Part shown: positions 27,116-37,256 of the stretch, in pieces | Layout: each line of letters starts with the position of its first letter | How positions within the stretch are numbered: position 1 is the first letter of the stretch | Assembly: GCA_932521035.1 (NCBI GenBank) | Contig: OW051495.1 | Span: 5,394,001-5,458,000, forward strand | Length of the DNA stretch: 64,000 bases | Direction of reading: 5' to 3' | Source of the DNA: Oscheius dolichura | Taxonomy: Eukaryota; Nematoda; Chromadorea; Rhabditida; Rhabditidae | Notes under the pieces: model-generated | Database searches by the model: none | Told to the model about the DNA's origin: nothing | What the model saw: only the letters and a program-made list of their open reading frames with translations | Position numbers and translations under genes: made by a program

Positions 27116-28846
27116 TACTACTGACTTCCAATTGGCTTCCCTTTGTCTTTGTCTAATATTAACATTGACTCATCCTCCCGGGGGTGTCCCTGCTCCGTTC
27201 CCTGGAGCACAGGATGTTTCCGTCTCGTTCGCCCAAGAAGCGTCTCCGTCCCCGTGGTTTTCAGTTTTCCAGTCGCTATCCATTTCCAAATAGGACGGCC
27301 CCGCCTCTTCCGTCCAACAACTCTCCCGTACCTCTCCTTATCCGACCAACTGTTTTCTGGTGCCCTCCGTGTTCTGTTCTATCGATCCATCCTCCTCCTG
27401 TGAATATTTCGAGATTCGTCTGAATCAGCCATCGATTTCCTCGTCCTCTGAATCACATGACGTGGGCGATAACCTGTTGTTGAGCGTGTAGCTGTCCCCC
27501 ATGTCCCCTCCTTGACTCCCTGTGGTCCTCTTCCCGTGCTTGCACTCAGTGCAAAGGAATGTCCCGTTAAGAAGCAGCTGACGCAGGTCTTTGTTTAACC
27601 GAGGCTGTCTAAAAGACCAAATGATGGCTGGCCTTTGAGTGCCGACCGCTCATAGGGCAATGTCCGAGCCATCCTCCCCTGACAGTTTGCCTCCTGCCCT
27701 TCCCGCTCATCCCTCATCCTCCTCTACCCAATCTTGAACTGATAAGTTGGCATCCCTAGCCAGATCCGTTCCAGTGGCCGACCGACCGCCGACATCATTT
27801 ATTCCCCCGAGCACAATAACCTTTCTGTTATATGCTGTTTTCCTTCCTGGTCGTCCCCCGAAGCTCTCCCAAAAAGGCAGCACAGTTCCGTTTCTTGTAC
27901 ACTTTTGTCAATATTTGTACGACAAGGGGCAGCCGAAGCAGTATGACGAAGACTGGTAAACGTGATTTCCTCGGAGATCTGCCGACTATAGGGCCCCTTG
28001 CCAACCTTGATCCGCCTGATTATCCAGATCTGATCCTCTTTGATATCTTATATTGTCTCGTCCGATCGATGTGTCCGTGGACTTCAGTCATCCTCGGTGG
28101 GAATACCGAGACAGCTGTCCCCAGCGCATCCTTCCTCCTTTTCCATCCCTATAATTTTTGGAATGGTGCCTGACACTGGACCAATATCACTCGTCGTCTT
28201 TTTTCATCGAATATTTGCATTCTTGGCTATAAAGATTAGAAAAATGGATGACTGCTTTAAAAAAGGTGAGGCTGTTCCATCCGATGGCGACGGGTCGATC
28301 TAATTGAAGGGACAGGGGGGATGCCCCGGCTAGAGGATGAAAAGGGTCTTTTGTAGCGGTGTCGTCTTTTTTGTTTTTCAGCAAGTGGCTGAACATTCTT
28401 CGATGGCTAGATTTATGGCCATCACGGGACGACGTCGTCCCCCTGCCCCCCGATCCCCCGCTACTTACTGTCCCCAAGAACAAGGGATCAGGTCCTTCCC
28501 CAGACCTCGCTCCCTGACGTCAGCACTCAAAATAGTCTGCGAATTCGAGCACTATCTCTGTGCTTTCTGCGTTATCTTCGGTCAGCAACCGGCTCGGTCC
28601 CTCCAACCTTACCCTGCCCTCCGCTCTCTCCCCCGTTGATGATGTTGTCCGCCGACTATCAATCGATCCAAGTGGTGGCCCCGGTACGGGCTCGTTTTAT
28701 GTGCGTCGCCGTGTCCGCCAGGCGCGGCCCCCTTTCGGTTCTCTTTCCTTTTCCTCTTCTCCCTTTTTTCTTCCTTAATTCTTCTACTTTTGCAGGTGGA
28801 GTCTGTCACCCGAGCACATTGACGCTCACAACTAACTCGATTTGAA
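27116..28846. other. Upstream region of the nuclear receptor; no gene recognised
   Basis: Pyrimidine-rich on the plus strand (many tcctcc and ccttt runs), probably promoter and 5' UTR of the nuclear-receptor gene. No coding exon could be supported. Confidence 0.4.
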
Positions 28847-31581
28847 ATGTCAGCCGACGCTCAGCCAAATCCCAAGCAACGTCCTAGTAGCGACGGCGGC
28901 CTTCCGACAGTAGGAGAGAGGAACCAGGCCGTGGGCACACTGGTCAGTTCGGGAGGAGCAGAGGCTACCCCCGGGGGCCAGGATTGTATAATGGCTACAG
29001 CCGCGTCCTTTTTGGTATCGGGCAGACTCTCGGGCGACCTTCATCTTCCGGCCGGCCTGTCCATAAATCTCTTGCTTTAAACTACCACCACCGAGACCCA
29101 TACCATGCAGACCAATACTGTTTTTACAGGGGAATGTTTTTAATTGGGACTGACATCGGCCAGGGACTTATACCACCCGAAAGAACATAAAACATTACCA
29201 TAGGAATCACTACTCTATTAGCCGCAGTGAAAAAGGGGAAGTGGTTGAAAACAAAGACAACAAATTTTGCAAAAAGAAAATTGGCCTGCCGCGGGATCGA
29301 ACTTGGGATAATACAAAAGTGGGGATCGGTAGACAAAATCGCAATCCACTCGGCCACTGGATTACTTTGTTTGCTGCCCGCTTTCTTGGCTTTTATTTTA
29401 GTGGCCGTTTCTATCACGTTCCCATCTCCAAAAGCAGTATCTTTTTTAGTGCGTGGTGTGCGGGGACCGTGCCTGCTCTCATCTCTACTACGGAGTGGCC
29501 GCTTGCCACGGATGCAAGTGTTTCGCCTGGAGAACAGCGAAGAATAGGCTCGTTTACACGTGCCGGTATGATAAGAACTGCTCCGTCTCAGGCGGTGAGT
29601 CGAGTGTGTGTTCTGGGTTACCCCATCCCCTCTGTGTCTCCCATCCCCAACCAGCCAAACTAAAAGATCCCGAGTTTATGTTTATGAGACGGGTTTATTT
29701 CTCCCGTTTCTGTTTTTATGCGATTAAAATCTGTTTTCTACCTCGGGTTTTCCATTATGGGACCATTTGGCAATTTGGCGAGGAAAGGTGCCTGAATTTC
29801 AGTTTGAAATCGTGACTAAGAATCAGGCAGCTCATCAAATTCCCAAATGGGGTTAAAACCTCGAGATTGGAAACGGACTATATCCTTGATATTTGCCCCT
29901 TTTGTAGAACTGTGAAGAGCCGCCTAACCTACACTTGTCGCTACGACGGACATTGTTCCATGACCGCCGGTAAGTCGGCGACGAGGAAGCAGCATGTGAT
30001 GATTGAAAGTTGTAGTCTTTTATGTGTCGTCGCTGTCTCGAACAGGGTGCATACGGGAGAAACAAACCCGTCTCATAAACATAAACTCGGGGCCTCTTCG
30101 GGGGTCGCCGTATCGAGAGACAAAGTGTCCCTGTCACGTGATTTCCGCTGCCCTTTTCCGCCCGGTGTGTACAGTTTCGGCTAACCTGTTCCCCCCTTTT
30201 CCACGGAGATGTGTGAACTGTGGCCGGCTAGCCGTGCCCATAAAGCGGCTCCTGTCGTTTTCCCGGCCCAGTCACATGTGTTAGAGTTCACTCTGCCTCG
30301 TCCAGTTCAAGTCACTTTACGTGTTTGTATTCGAACATATTCGGGCAAACAGGATACCGTAACCGAGCCTTTTCAGCTGGAAGAAACGCTTGCCGCTACT
30401 GCCGCTTCATGAGATGCATCGATGCTGGAATGAAGCTTGAAGGTAGGTGCCCCCGGGCAGACGGAGACCAGAGAGGTTTCAGCTGTTCGTATGGAGAAGA
30501 AGCCAGAGAAGGCTGGAAAGAAGAGAAAACTGGAGATTGACAGTGACTCCAACGACGAGAATCAGGTCAGTGGGAAGCGGGGCCACTGACTAACAGTGCA
30601 GCCTTTCAGGAGAACATCGGTTCGCCCTCCGCCAAGCGGGAGCGTCAAGACAACCGTCTGCTGGCCAGCACCCTGCTGCTGATCGACCGCAACGCTAGCG
30701 ACGGCCGCGAGGTGAAGCCAGACACCTTCCGAATGGCGACCTCCCTCGCAGAGGCTATGCTACACCCGGAGATGCTGGACTACGAACGCTTCGAGGTCAG
30801 TCACACCAGCTAGGGCAGACGGAGAGAGACGGCTACAGATGGCGTGGAACGGCAGCGTGTTCGCGGACTCGGCTGCTTGTGGACTAAGCGAGCGTCGGCT
30901 GTTCATTTGGGCCTTGGATTGGACTCGCCAGGCCGCTGATATTGAAGACACTCTCGGATATGAAGATAAAGTCGCGCTGCTACGTGCTTGCTGTGCCCCT
31001 CTGAGCCTGTTGGAACTCGCCTGCCACAGCTCGAAGGGCTCCGCCGTGCAGCTGCCCAGTGGAACTTTTCTTCCCAAGGACGCACCCTTGCCGGAAAATT
31101 GGTTGGTCCCCTTCCCCTCGAGGCCCAACAGCCCTCCTTTCAGTTTCATTACCAACAAGCTGATTTGGTCCCTGCCGCGTTGGGCCAATCGCCACCTCCA
31201 CCCGCTAGAGCTCAGCCAACGCGAGCTCGTCCTCCTCAAGGCCCTTATCGTCCTCAACCCGGACGCCGAGGGACTCTCCTTGGAAGGCGAGCGCTGTGTT
31301 GCCGAGGTGCGTGCCCGCGTGCAGTCAGCCATGTACCAGTTCTGCTCTGATAACGTAGGCATGGAGATCGGAGGTAGACGTCTCTCCTCCATCCTGCTGC
31401 TCCTTCCCCAGCTGCAGGTGCCGCCTCCTCCCCTTCCTCTCCTAACAATCAACTTCAGGTCATGGCCATAGAGATGTCAGAACAGGCCAGGGTGCGCAAC
31501 ACCTTCACCTTCAAGGGCAGTGACTCCTTCCTCTACCAGCTCTTCGGAGACATCTTCGAGCACGACGACCACCTTGTGTAA
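28847..31581 (+). CDS. Nuclear hormone receptor, HNF4-derived nematode type, with divergent P-box
   Basis: Ligand-regulated type transcription factor. Exon 1 (28847 to about 29012) encodes a Ser/Gly-rich N-terminus. The first DNA-binding exon, from about 29450 to 29594, encodes CVVCGDRACSHLYYGVAACH, GCKCFAWRTAKNRLVYTCRY and DKNCSVSG. It joins in phase to an exon at about 30377, AGRNACRYCRFMRCIDAGMK, giving the correct C-X5-C-X9-C-X2-C second finger. A basic hinge follows (KKPEKAGKKRKLE). The ligand-binding domain begins near 30611 (NRLLASTLLLIDRNASDGRE), with the signature helix 3-5 region ALDWTRQAADIEDTLGYEDK and VALLRACCAPLSLLELACHS (30914-31030), and ends with the AF2-like LYQLFGDIFEHDDH before TAA 31581. 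The P-box is HGCKC followed by FAWR, instead of the usual EGCKG/FFRR. Intron 1 carries a tRNA-like repeat; a second, partial copy of the finger exon lies at 29908-29969. A poly(A) signal is at 31757. Confidence 0.88.
29283..29360 (-). repeat. tRNA-related (SINE-like) sequence in nuclear-receptor intron 1
   Basis: The minus strand shows an A-box-like GTGGCCGAGTGGATTGCG near 29360 and a B-box AGTTCGATCCC near 29300, about 45 bp apart, in tRNA order. A clean cloverleaf is not obvious, and the sequence is embedded in an intron, so a tRNA-derived SINE is more likely than a working tRNA gene. Confidence 0.6.
29670..30090. repeat. Inverted repeat flanking the duplicated nuclear-receptor exon
   Basis: Arms 29670-29707 and 30053-30090 are reverse complements over 38 bp with one mismatch (core gtttatgtttatgagacggg). 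A weaker internal inverted repeat lies at about 29741-29777 and 29836-29865. Both are intronic. It looks like a foldback insertion in the intron that separates the two halves of the DNA-binding domain. Confidence 0.7.
29908..29969 (+). other. Duplicated 62-nt exon of the nuclear-receptor DNA-binding domain
   Basis: Bordered by tttttgtag and a gtaag donor, this 62-nt segment matches the 3' part of the preceding exon (29533-29594, also 62 nt). It encodes TVKSRLTYTCRYDGHCSMTA against TAKNRLVYTCRYDKNCSVSG: 12 of 20 residues identical, both invariant Cys kept, D-box residues changed. Tandem inclusion after the first copy gives an early stop. It is either an alternative exon or a decaying copy. Confidence 0.7.
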
Positions 31582-31756
31582 GTGTCCTCCCCCGTCCTTC
31601 TCCACCACCCTCCGTTCCAGACATTCCGCCTCGTGCAGCCCCATCTCCATTGCTGGAAGTGATCACTACTAAAGAAGACCACCCCCATCCCCATACCTCC
31701 CCGCATTTGTAACCGCCCGCTTCATCTACCTATCTATCGCAGAACTGATAATACCC

Positions 31757-31762
31757 AATAAA
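31757..31762 (+). terminator. Poly(A) signal AATAAA of the nuclear-receptor gene
   Basis: AATAAA about 176 bp downstream of the TAA at 31581, in the short gap before the convergent membrane-protein gene. Confidence 0.6.
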
Positions 31763-31873
31763 GCTTGTTAGTTTATTCTTATAAATAAGGCTGTCGGAAG
31801 GATGACAGACAGATTGGCACCGTGCCACTACAGTTAGAAAAGATAATTTGTTTAATCAGCATAGCGATACATA

Positions 31874-33383
31874 TTACTCGTCTCTTTGGCCCGTCTTGGA
31901 ACCGCCTCCACCTTCACCTGGGGGCAACATGAACACGACATCAGCAAAAGCGGCACTGCTCTTCTGAACCCTCTTTTTCAGGAGATATGAATAGAGGACT
32001 GACCGATATGGAGGGAGGAAGGCCATGGTTATGATGACCAGCCACGTGGGTCGGTAGTAGCTGACGAGGAACTTGAGTGGGTCCATAAGAACCTTGGTGC
32101 TCTCGATGATGTCCGTCGCCTCGCCGACCGCCTTCGTCTTCCTGCCCATCACAGAGATCCACACGATCGACTCGACTGAATCTAGCAATTAGGTGGGTTT
32201 CTAATTCGAGTCCTCCTCCTGTGCTCTGTTGATATTCCCCGTTATTAATTATATCAAAAACACATGAGTCGGATCGGAAATAAGAGGAGAAAACAACGAG
32301 GCCCTAATTAACAATCTGGGTCTGGTCAATGACTCCTGTTTATGGGAACACCCTTCGGGGAATAATCTCCGCTGTGATTAGATCTATTCTAGAAAACACG
32401 GCTCCAAAGGATCACAGAGAGAGACAGGTGCATTTCTTGCGAAAGAGGAGGGGACAGGTGGAACTTACTGAAGAAGGGAATGAGGGTGACTAGAGGAACG
32501 ACGACGTATACCAGACTCCAGGCCAGCCGACTCCGGGCATCTTGCAGCTGGATGTCCGGGGTCACCCCGTGGCCGTAGGGCAACTCCCGGGTAAGCAATG
32601 GAACGGTCTATAAAAGATGTTGTATGGAGGAGAGGGGACGGCCACTGACGAAGATGATCAGGCCGACGAGGGCAGCCACTCCGACGACGGTGACGATACG
32701 GGAGATGAAGGCGACGGCCAGGATGGCGGAGTGCAGGGCCTGCTCCTCGATGTAGAGGAGGATGCTGACAAAGAAGGGGATGATCTGGAGGACGAGGCAG
32801 ATGGAGCTGAAGAAGGACTAGGTCATAAAGACGGGGAAGAGGGTACTTCATGGGGAAGAGATTGATGTGGTCGCCGGGTTTGGTGGCCAGCCGACAGCAG
32901 TGGAGGAGGAGGAGCATCATGATGAGGCAGTTGTAGTGGTTGTACTGCTGGAACAGGTCCACGAACTGGCTGCTCCACTCCACGTATGACCTATTCCCTC
33001 GTCTGTTTGTCGTCCCTACCGTAACCTACTCGTAAAATTCCATCGACTCGTTCTGGGTGCTGCAGAAGAGCCACATGAAGTTGACCGTCTCGCAGTAGAA
33101 GTTGAAGATCTCCGCCAGGAAGAGGGGCACAAAGATGGTTACGGTAATGGACCGGATAAAGTCCTTCTGCATCTTGGTGCCCAGAAGGAAGATGAGGACG
33201 GCCACGCCCAGGCTGATGGACGAGTTGCACCAGCCCACGATGGTCGGCACATCCCAGTACGTTTCTGAGCAACGGTTTCGGACGGCCGGCCGACTTACCA
33301 CAGAGAAACTCCTTGCAGGTCGGATAGCCGCTGTTCACCACACTCGCTGATGTGCTGTTCTCTGTCCCGTTGTCTCTACTCAT
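31874..33383 (-). CDS. Seven-helix membrane protein, putative G-protein-coupled receptor
   Basis: Six or seven short exons with introns of about 26-300 bp. A glycosylation-rich N-terminus (MSRDNGTENSTSASVV) precedes a Cys-containing segment CKEFLC. Hydrophobic segments in order: CNSSISLGVAVLIFLLG (33190-33240), SITVTIFVPLFLAEIFNFY (33080-33150), YNCLIMMLLLLHCCRL (32890-32940), SICLVLQIIPFFVSILLY (32755-32815), ILAVAFISRIVTVVGVAALV (32655-32725), LAWSLVYVVVPLVTLIPFF (32468-32530) and WLVIITMAFLPPY (32000-32045). An HCCRL sits at the cytoplasmic end of helix 3, where class A receptors carry DRY. The C-terminal tail is Lys- and Gly-rich, ending GSKTGQRDE. Topology suggests a nematode-type 7TM receptor, but I cannot place the family, and transporter-like proteins are not excluded. 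The start is the in-frame ATG at 33383. Confidence 0.65.
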
Positions 33384-33964
33384 CACCGAAAGAATGTTTA
33401 TATTGGACAAAGGAGTGTTTTGAGTAGAAACGAGCTATTGGCCAGCGAAATAAAAGCCCAACTTGGGGGTGTTTGTCACGCGGGTAACAAAACTCTGCTT
33501 TGGAAGAATTAAGCTAGATTCGAGCGGAAAAGAGGACCAGGATGATGATGGACACAGGGAGAATGGGCGGCCTGGGAAACAGAATGGAGAGGCTCTTCTC
33601 GTCTACTACAAAAGCGGCCACAGGAGAGAGACTCGACGGACAAGTTGAGTAATAAAATTGGCGCGAAGGAATTCGCATAATCGGTGATTGTCTCGGGTGC
33701 CAAGGCGACCAATGCTGCACGGGGGACAGTCCAAATGAGCATATCTAGACATTCATCGGGGATGAATGAGACCGACGTCAGTGAGCATCGAAGGGAAAAA
33801 TCGGAGGGGAGGAGGACACAGGGGATCACCCGAGCGACACGCTCACTGGGGAAAGACCCTGGGGAAAGGACGGCTGATGGGAAAAAAGAGAGGGCAATCA
33901 AGTGGCAGCTGATTAGCCCGGCTGAATATCAACTGCGGTCGCGACGTAGATTTTATTTTGAAAT
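33384..33964. other. No gene recognised
   Basis: Upstream of the 7TM gene and downstream of the dynein light chain. Short overlapping frames only. Confidence 0.4.
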
Positions 33965-34349
33965 TTAGACACAGCGGAAGAGGAGAACGGCATGTGGGCC
34001 GGCCAGGAAGTGGTGGATGTGGCCGTCGAAGGCGAGCGCGGCCGCGTACTCCGAGCCCACGATGCACGACCAGCCGGGGGAGATGGTCTGTAATCTGGTA
34101 GAGGAGGACAGGAGAGGATACCTTTTCGGCGTGTTCCTTGAGTACCTGTGACAGATGGCGCTGGAGCTGCTCCTCCCCCAACACCTTGCTCTCCTTCAGG
34201 GTCGTCCGGAAGACCGAATGGATGGCCTTCTGTACATGGAAATCCAGCTCAGAATACTCGAAGGAGTGATGTGGAAGAGCAACAAGGGAAGAACTTACTA
34301 CGATCTCTATATGTTCTTCTTTCTCGGGAGCAGCCGGTGGAGCGGTCAT
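33965..34349 (-). CDS. LC8-like dynein light chain, divergent
   Basis: Three exons: MTAPPAAPEKEEHIEI (34349), then YSELDFHVQKAIHSVFRTTL with KESKVLGEEQLQRHLSQVLK (about 34140-34255), and the last exon GWSCIVGSEYAAA…HHFLAGPHAVLLFRCV, ending at TAA 33965. The W-x-C-I-V-G beta-strand block and the closing H-x-F…AVLLF strand match the dynein light chain LC8/DNAL4 fold. LC8 usually has about 89 residues; this one is near 105, with a Pro-rich N-terminal extension and several replaced core positions (the usual F-G-S-Y-V-T-H strand is replaced). It could be a dynein subunit or a divergent hub protein. The start ATG is the first in frame; an upstream exon is not excluded. Confidence 0.75.
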
Positions 34350-34620
34350 CAATCGCAGGGGGTCAGTAGAAATGACCACTGGTCCAGTTGACCTGTTCAA
34401 AGTGCGAATGACCTGTTCTTTCCAATAGACTGGATATTATTTCCCGGTATTTTGAGTAAAAGAGGAAGAGGACGAGCAACTGTTTCCGTCCCTCTCCCTA
34501 TCCAAAAGAGTCCCCCAAGAGAGTAGTCCAAAATCTTCCGGCTAAAATGTCAACAGTATCACCCGCGGGAGAGTGAGTGACCTGTTGACAATTCACGCGT
34601 TTTTCGCGATCTGCTCAGCC

Positions 34621-35218
34621 ATGCTGCTCCCTTTCCTGCTCGCCCTCCTTTCTCCAATTTCTGCCCTTCGTCGTCCCCGCGATGCCATCACCTCCAACTA
34701 CACCACTCCCACCACCAGGAAGGTCTCCAGCGGCGGCTGCCAGTGGTTCGGAACCGCTCCCATATGTTATGAGACCTGTCCGCCCGGATACGACTATATC
34801 CGGGAACACAGTGGGAGGTAGGTGAAGGGACAGCCAGCACACTCAGATGATACAGATGTGAAGATGGCCGGCCATGTCAACCCGACCCGTCCTTCGGCGA
34901 GGTCTGCTTCAGCGTCTTCGGCTACCAGCTGACCAAGAAGTTCTGTTGCAAGTGAGTGGCCATCATTCATACACTTATCTCTCTAGAAGTGATCCGAGTG
35001 ACGGGTGTTCGTGGTCCGGTCGCTGGACCGGCTCCCAAGACGCCTTCAACTTCTACTGCCGCTTCGACTCCTCCATCGGCCGCTGTGGAAGGATTACCTG
35101 TTCCGTCAACGCACAGCCTTTCCAAGCCCATAACGCTTCTTTGATAGGTATCAGCAGAAAGAAGCCAGAGCTTGAACCTGGGCCTATTAGGGGTTCGGTA
35201 GAATGGTCCATTGAATGA
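34621..35218 (+). CDS. Secreted cysteine-rich protein
   Basis: Starts MLLPFLLALLSPISALRRPR, a typical signal peptide. The mature part carries GCQWFGTAPICYETCPPGYD, then (after an intron at about 34817-34854) CEDGRPCQPDPSFGEVCF and KKFCCK, then a third exon with DGCSWSGRWTGSQDAFNFYC and GRCGRITC. The GC-x-W-x-GTAP-x-C…CPxGY…CC pattern recurs in extracellular proteins of nematodes and other ecdysozoans. About 165 residues, with a C-terminus poor in cysteine ending EWSIE. No membrane anchor is seen. Function is unknown; a disulfide-bonded extracellular role is inferred. Confidence 0.75.
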
Positions 35219-36201
35219 CACTAATGAGATGGAGGCGTTTAGGGGAAAGGGAACTTATTATAACTGTATCAATTACAATAATAAGAAAGAGAGAGAACTA
35301 ATCTCCCCAATGTCTGACCCGTGTAACTAACAGACTGACTAGATAGGGCGCCTTGTTGGGAGGCGGCCTCATTGACCGTTCCTGACAAGAGTCAGGACAG
35401 CCAGAATGTTCCCATTTTCAGGAGGAGATGACTGTGACGAGGTTTATTTATTTGGACTGCATGGAAAAGCAAGCTGTGGTTATATTGCTTGGTTCAGAGA
35501 CTCACAACTGGCTAACAGCTGGTACAAATCATACTAAATCTTGCCGATTCCTGTCCCTATTTGATTGCATATTTGAGGTATAGACAAATAAAGGTACTTT
35601 CCTGTCTGGCCTCCTTGAATGTCTCTAAAACGACAAGACTCCGGCGATGTTATTTTTATATTACTCCCGTTATTTCCATTCGCCGTCGGGTGGACAGAGC
35701 GGAAGACTGGAGCCACCCGACAGGATATTCAAAATGCTTTGCTTTTTATCTTCGCCGGCCTTTTGAAAGGGAATGGTGGCAGAAGAGGAGGAGGACGCCT
35801 GACCACTGCAGACCCTTCTCATACTTCTGCTTCCCGTATAGATAGAATAGACCCCTTCCTCGGTTCGAATATCCGTTCAGAAACCGATTGTCAGGGGATT
35901 ATCCATTGAAACCGGCTCTTCCAAAAACACGGTCATTGCATTATCGAACATTCATGTAAAAATGTTCTCGCCTGCCCATACTGCTGCTTCTTCGTATACG
36001 GGTACTACTCCAACGCCGTCGTTTTCGTCCGGATCCGAACCTGAAGGTGCGCGCTGCTGTACGCTGTCTTGGATCCTTTTTTCTGATCGCGCACTTCAAT
36101 CTCCAAGTTGTGCGTCCGCGCTATGCAGATATGATCTGATTACTTATAGCTTGCTTTTGTTTCTTTGCTTGAATCTACTTTTCTATAGTTGAGTTGACTT
36201 C
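35219..36201. other. Intergenic, no gene recognised
   Basis: An open frame starting near 35962 (Ser/Thr/Pro-rich, then hydrophobic) has a possible donor but no partner exon, so I do not call it. Composition drops to AT-rich at the right side. Confidence 0.4.
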
Positions 36202-36960
36202 ACAAGGGAAGGATACTTGCTCGGCATCACTTTTTCAAACTTTTTTGATGCCATCTTGTAGAGAATTTTCTGGCGATCAAGACATATTCTTTCCTTTTTG
36301 CTAAAATCGCGTTCTCAAGGAGGAAAATGCAAAATAAGATTCAATACTAAACATGTTTTTGGACTTGTCTATTTTCCATTCTCCTTCTAAAAATGTGAAG
36401 GGGTGGATAGTGCACTCGCCCACAAAACTTTTGTGTTTTTTTCAACTTGAGTTCGATCCTTCGATGAATGAACACAATTTTTTATAATTTTTTCGAAGTG
36501 ATTGAATCGGTTTTCGACTCCTGCCCCTTTATATGCCGTAAAACAGAAGAGGAGGGCTTTCCATACCCTTCTGTTGGGAAAAGTTCTCAATCATACGTAC
36601 TCCTAGTATTCTCCTCTCAAACGTGATTTTGAGTGTTACAGAGGAACTAACCGTGCTAATCACCCCCAAAAAATTACAAAAATGGTGTTCATTCATCGAA
36701 GGATCGAACCCAAGTTAAACAAAAAACATAAAAGTTTTGTGGGCGAGTGCACTATCCACTCAGCCACCGCTTTTTTTTTTCTTTGAAGGTAAATGAAAAA
36801 TAGACAAGTTCAAAAACGCGTTTAGTATTGAAACTCATTTTGCATTTTCCTCCTTGAGAATGCGATTTTAGCAAAAAGGAAATGATCGTCAGAAAATTCT
36901 CTACAAGATGGCATTAAAAAAGTTTGAAAAAGTGATGCCGAGCAAGTATCCTTCCCTTGT
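36202..36960. mobile_element. Giant foldback element with two head-to-head tRNA-like modules
   Basis: From ACAAGGGAAGGATACTTGC at 36202 to its complement ending at 36960, about 290-bp arms are near-identical reverse complements, around a loop of roughly 160 bp. Inside each arm is a tRNA-like module: plus strand at about 36400-36475 (gtggatagtgcactcgccca… gagttcgatcc) and minus strand at about 36686-36770 (ggctgagtggatagtgc… ggttcgatcc). A- and B-box resemblance is clear on both. It is probably a tRNA-derived SINE that inserted as an inverted dimer, or a foldback transposon that captured one. Confidence 0.8.
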
Positions 36961-37256
36961 CAGTTCAAAAAGAAGAAATCTTTCCTTTTCTGCACAGCGC
37001 TTATACCATTTTAATTCTAGATTAAATAAAAGGGATTTCTTTACATTTACACTACTATGCATTCCAGTTTATTTGATTTGTTTCGAGAATTCTTGAGGTT
37101 TTCGTTTGCCAAAAGCCTAGTTATCAGTTATACGTAGTTCGTTTGCTTGCTTATATATTGTCTGCGTCTCTATCACCGACGCCGCTTTATCTCCGGGGCG
37201 ACTATTGTTTAGTCTTATACACGAATTTTATCCTTCTAGTCTTTAAGCTAAGTATT

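Noticed and set aside
32617-32865. Acidic 82-residue plus-strand frame
   Set aside because: It is the antisense of exons of the minus-strand seven-helix protein; Glu/Asp richness is a reverse-strand artefact.
35962-36192. Possible first exon MFSPAHTAASSYTGTTPTPS of a gene running through the foldback element
   Set aside because: A donor-like GGTGCG exists but no in-phase downstream exon was found; TFAM has its own start and presequence.
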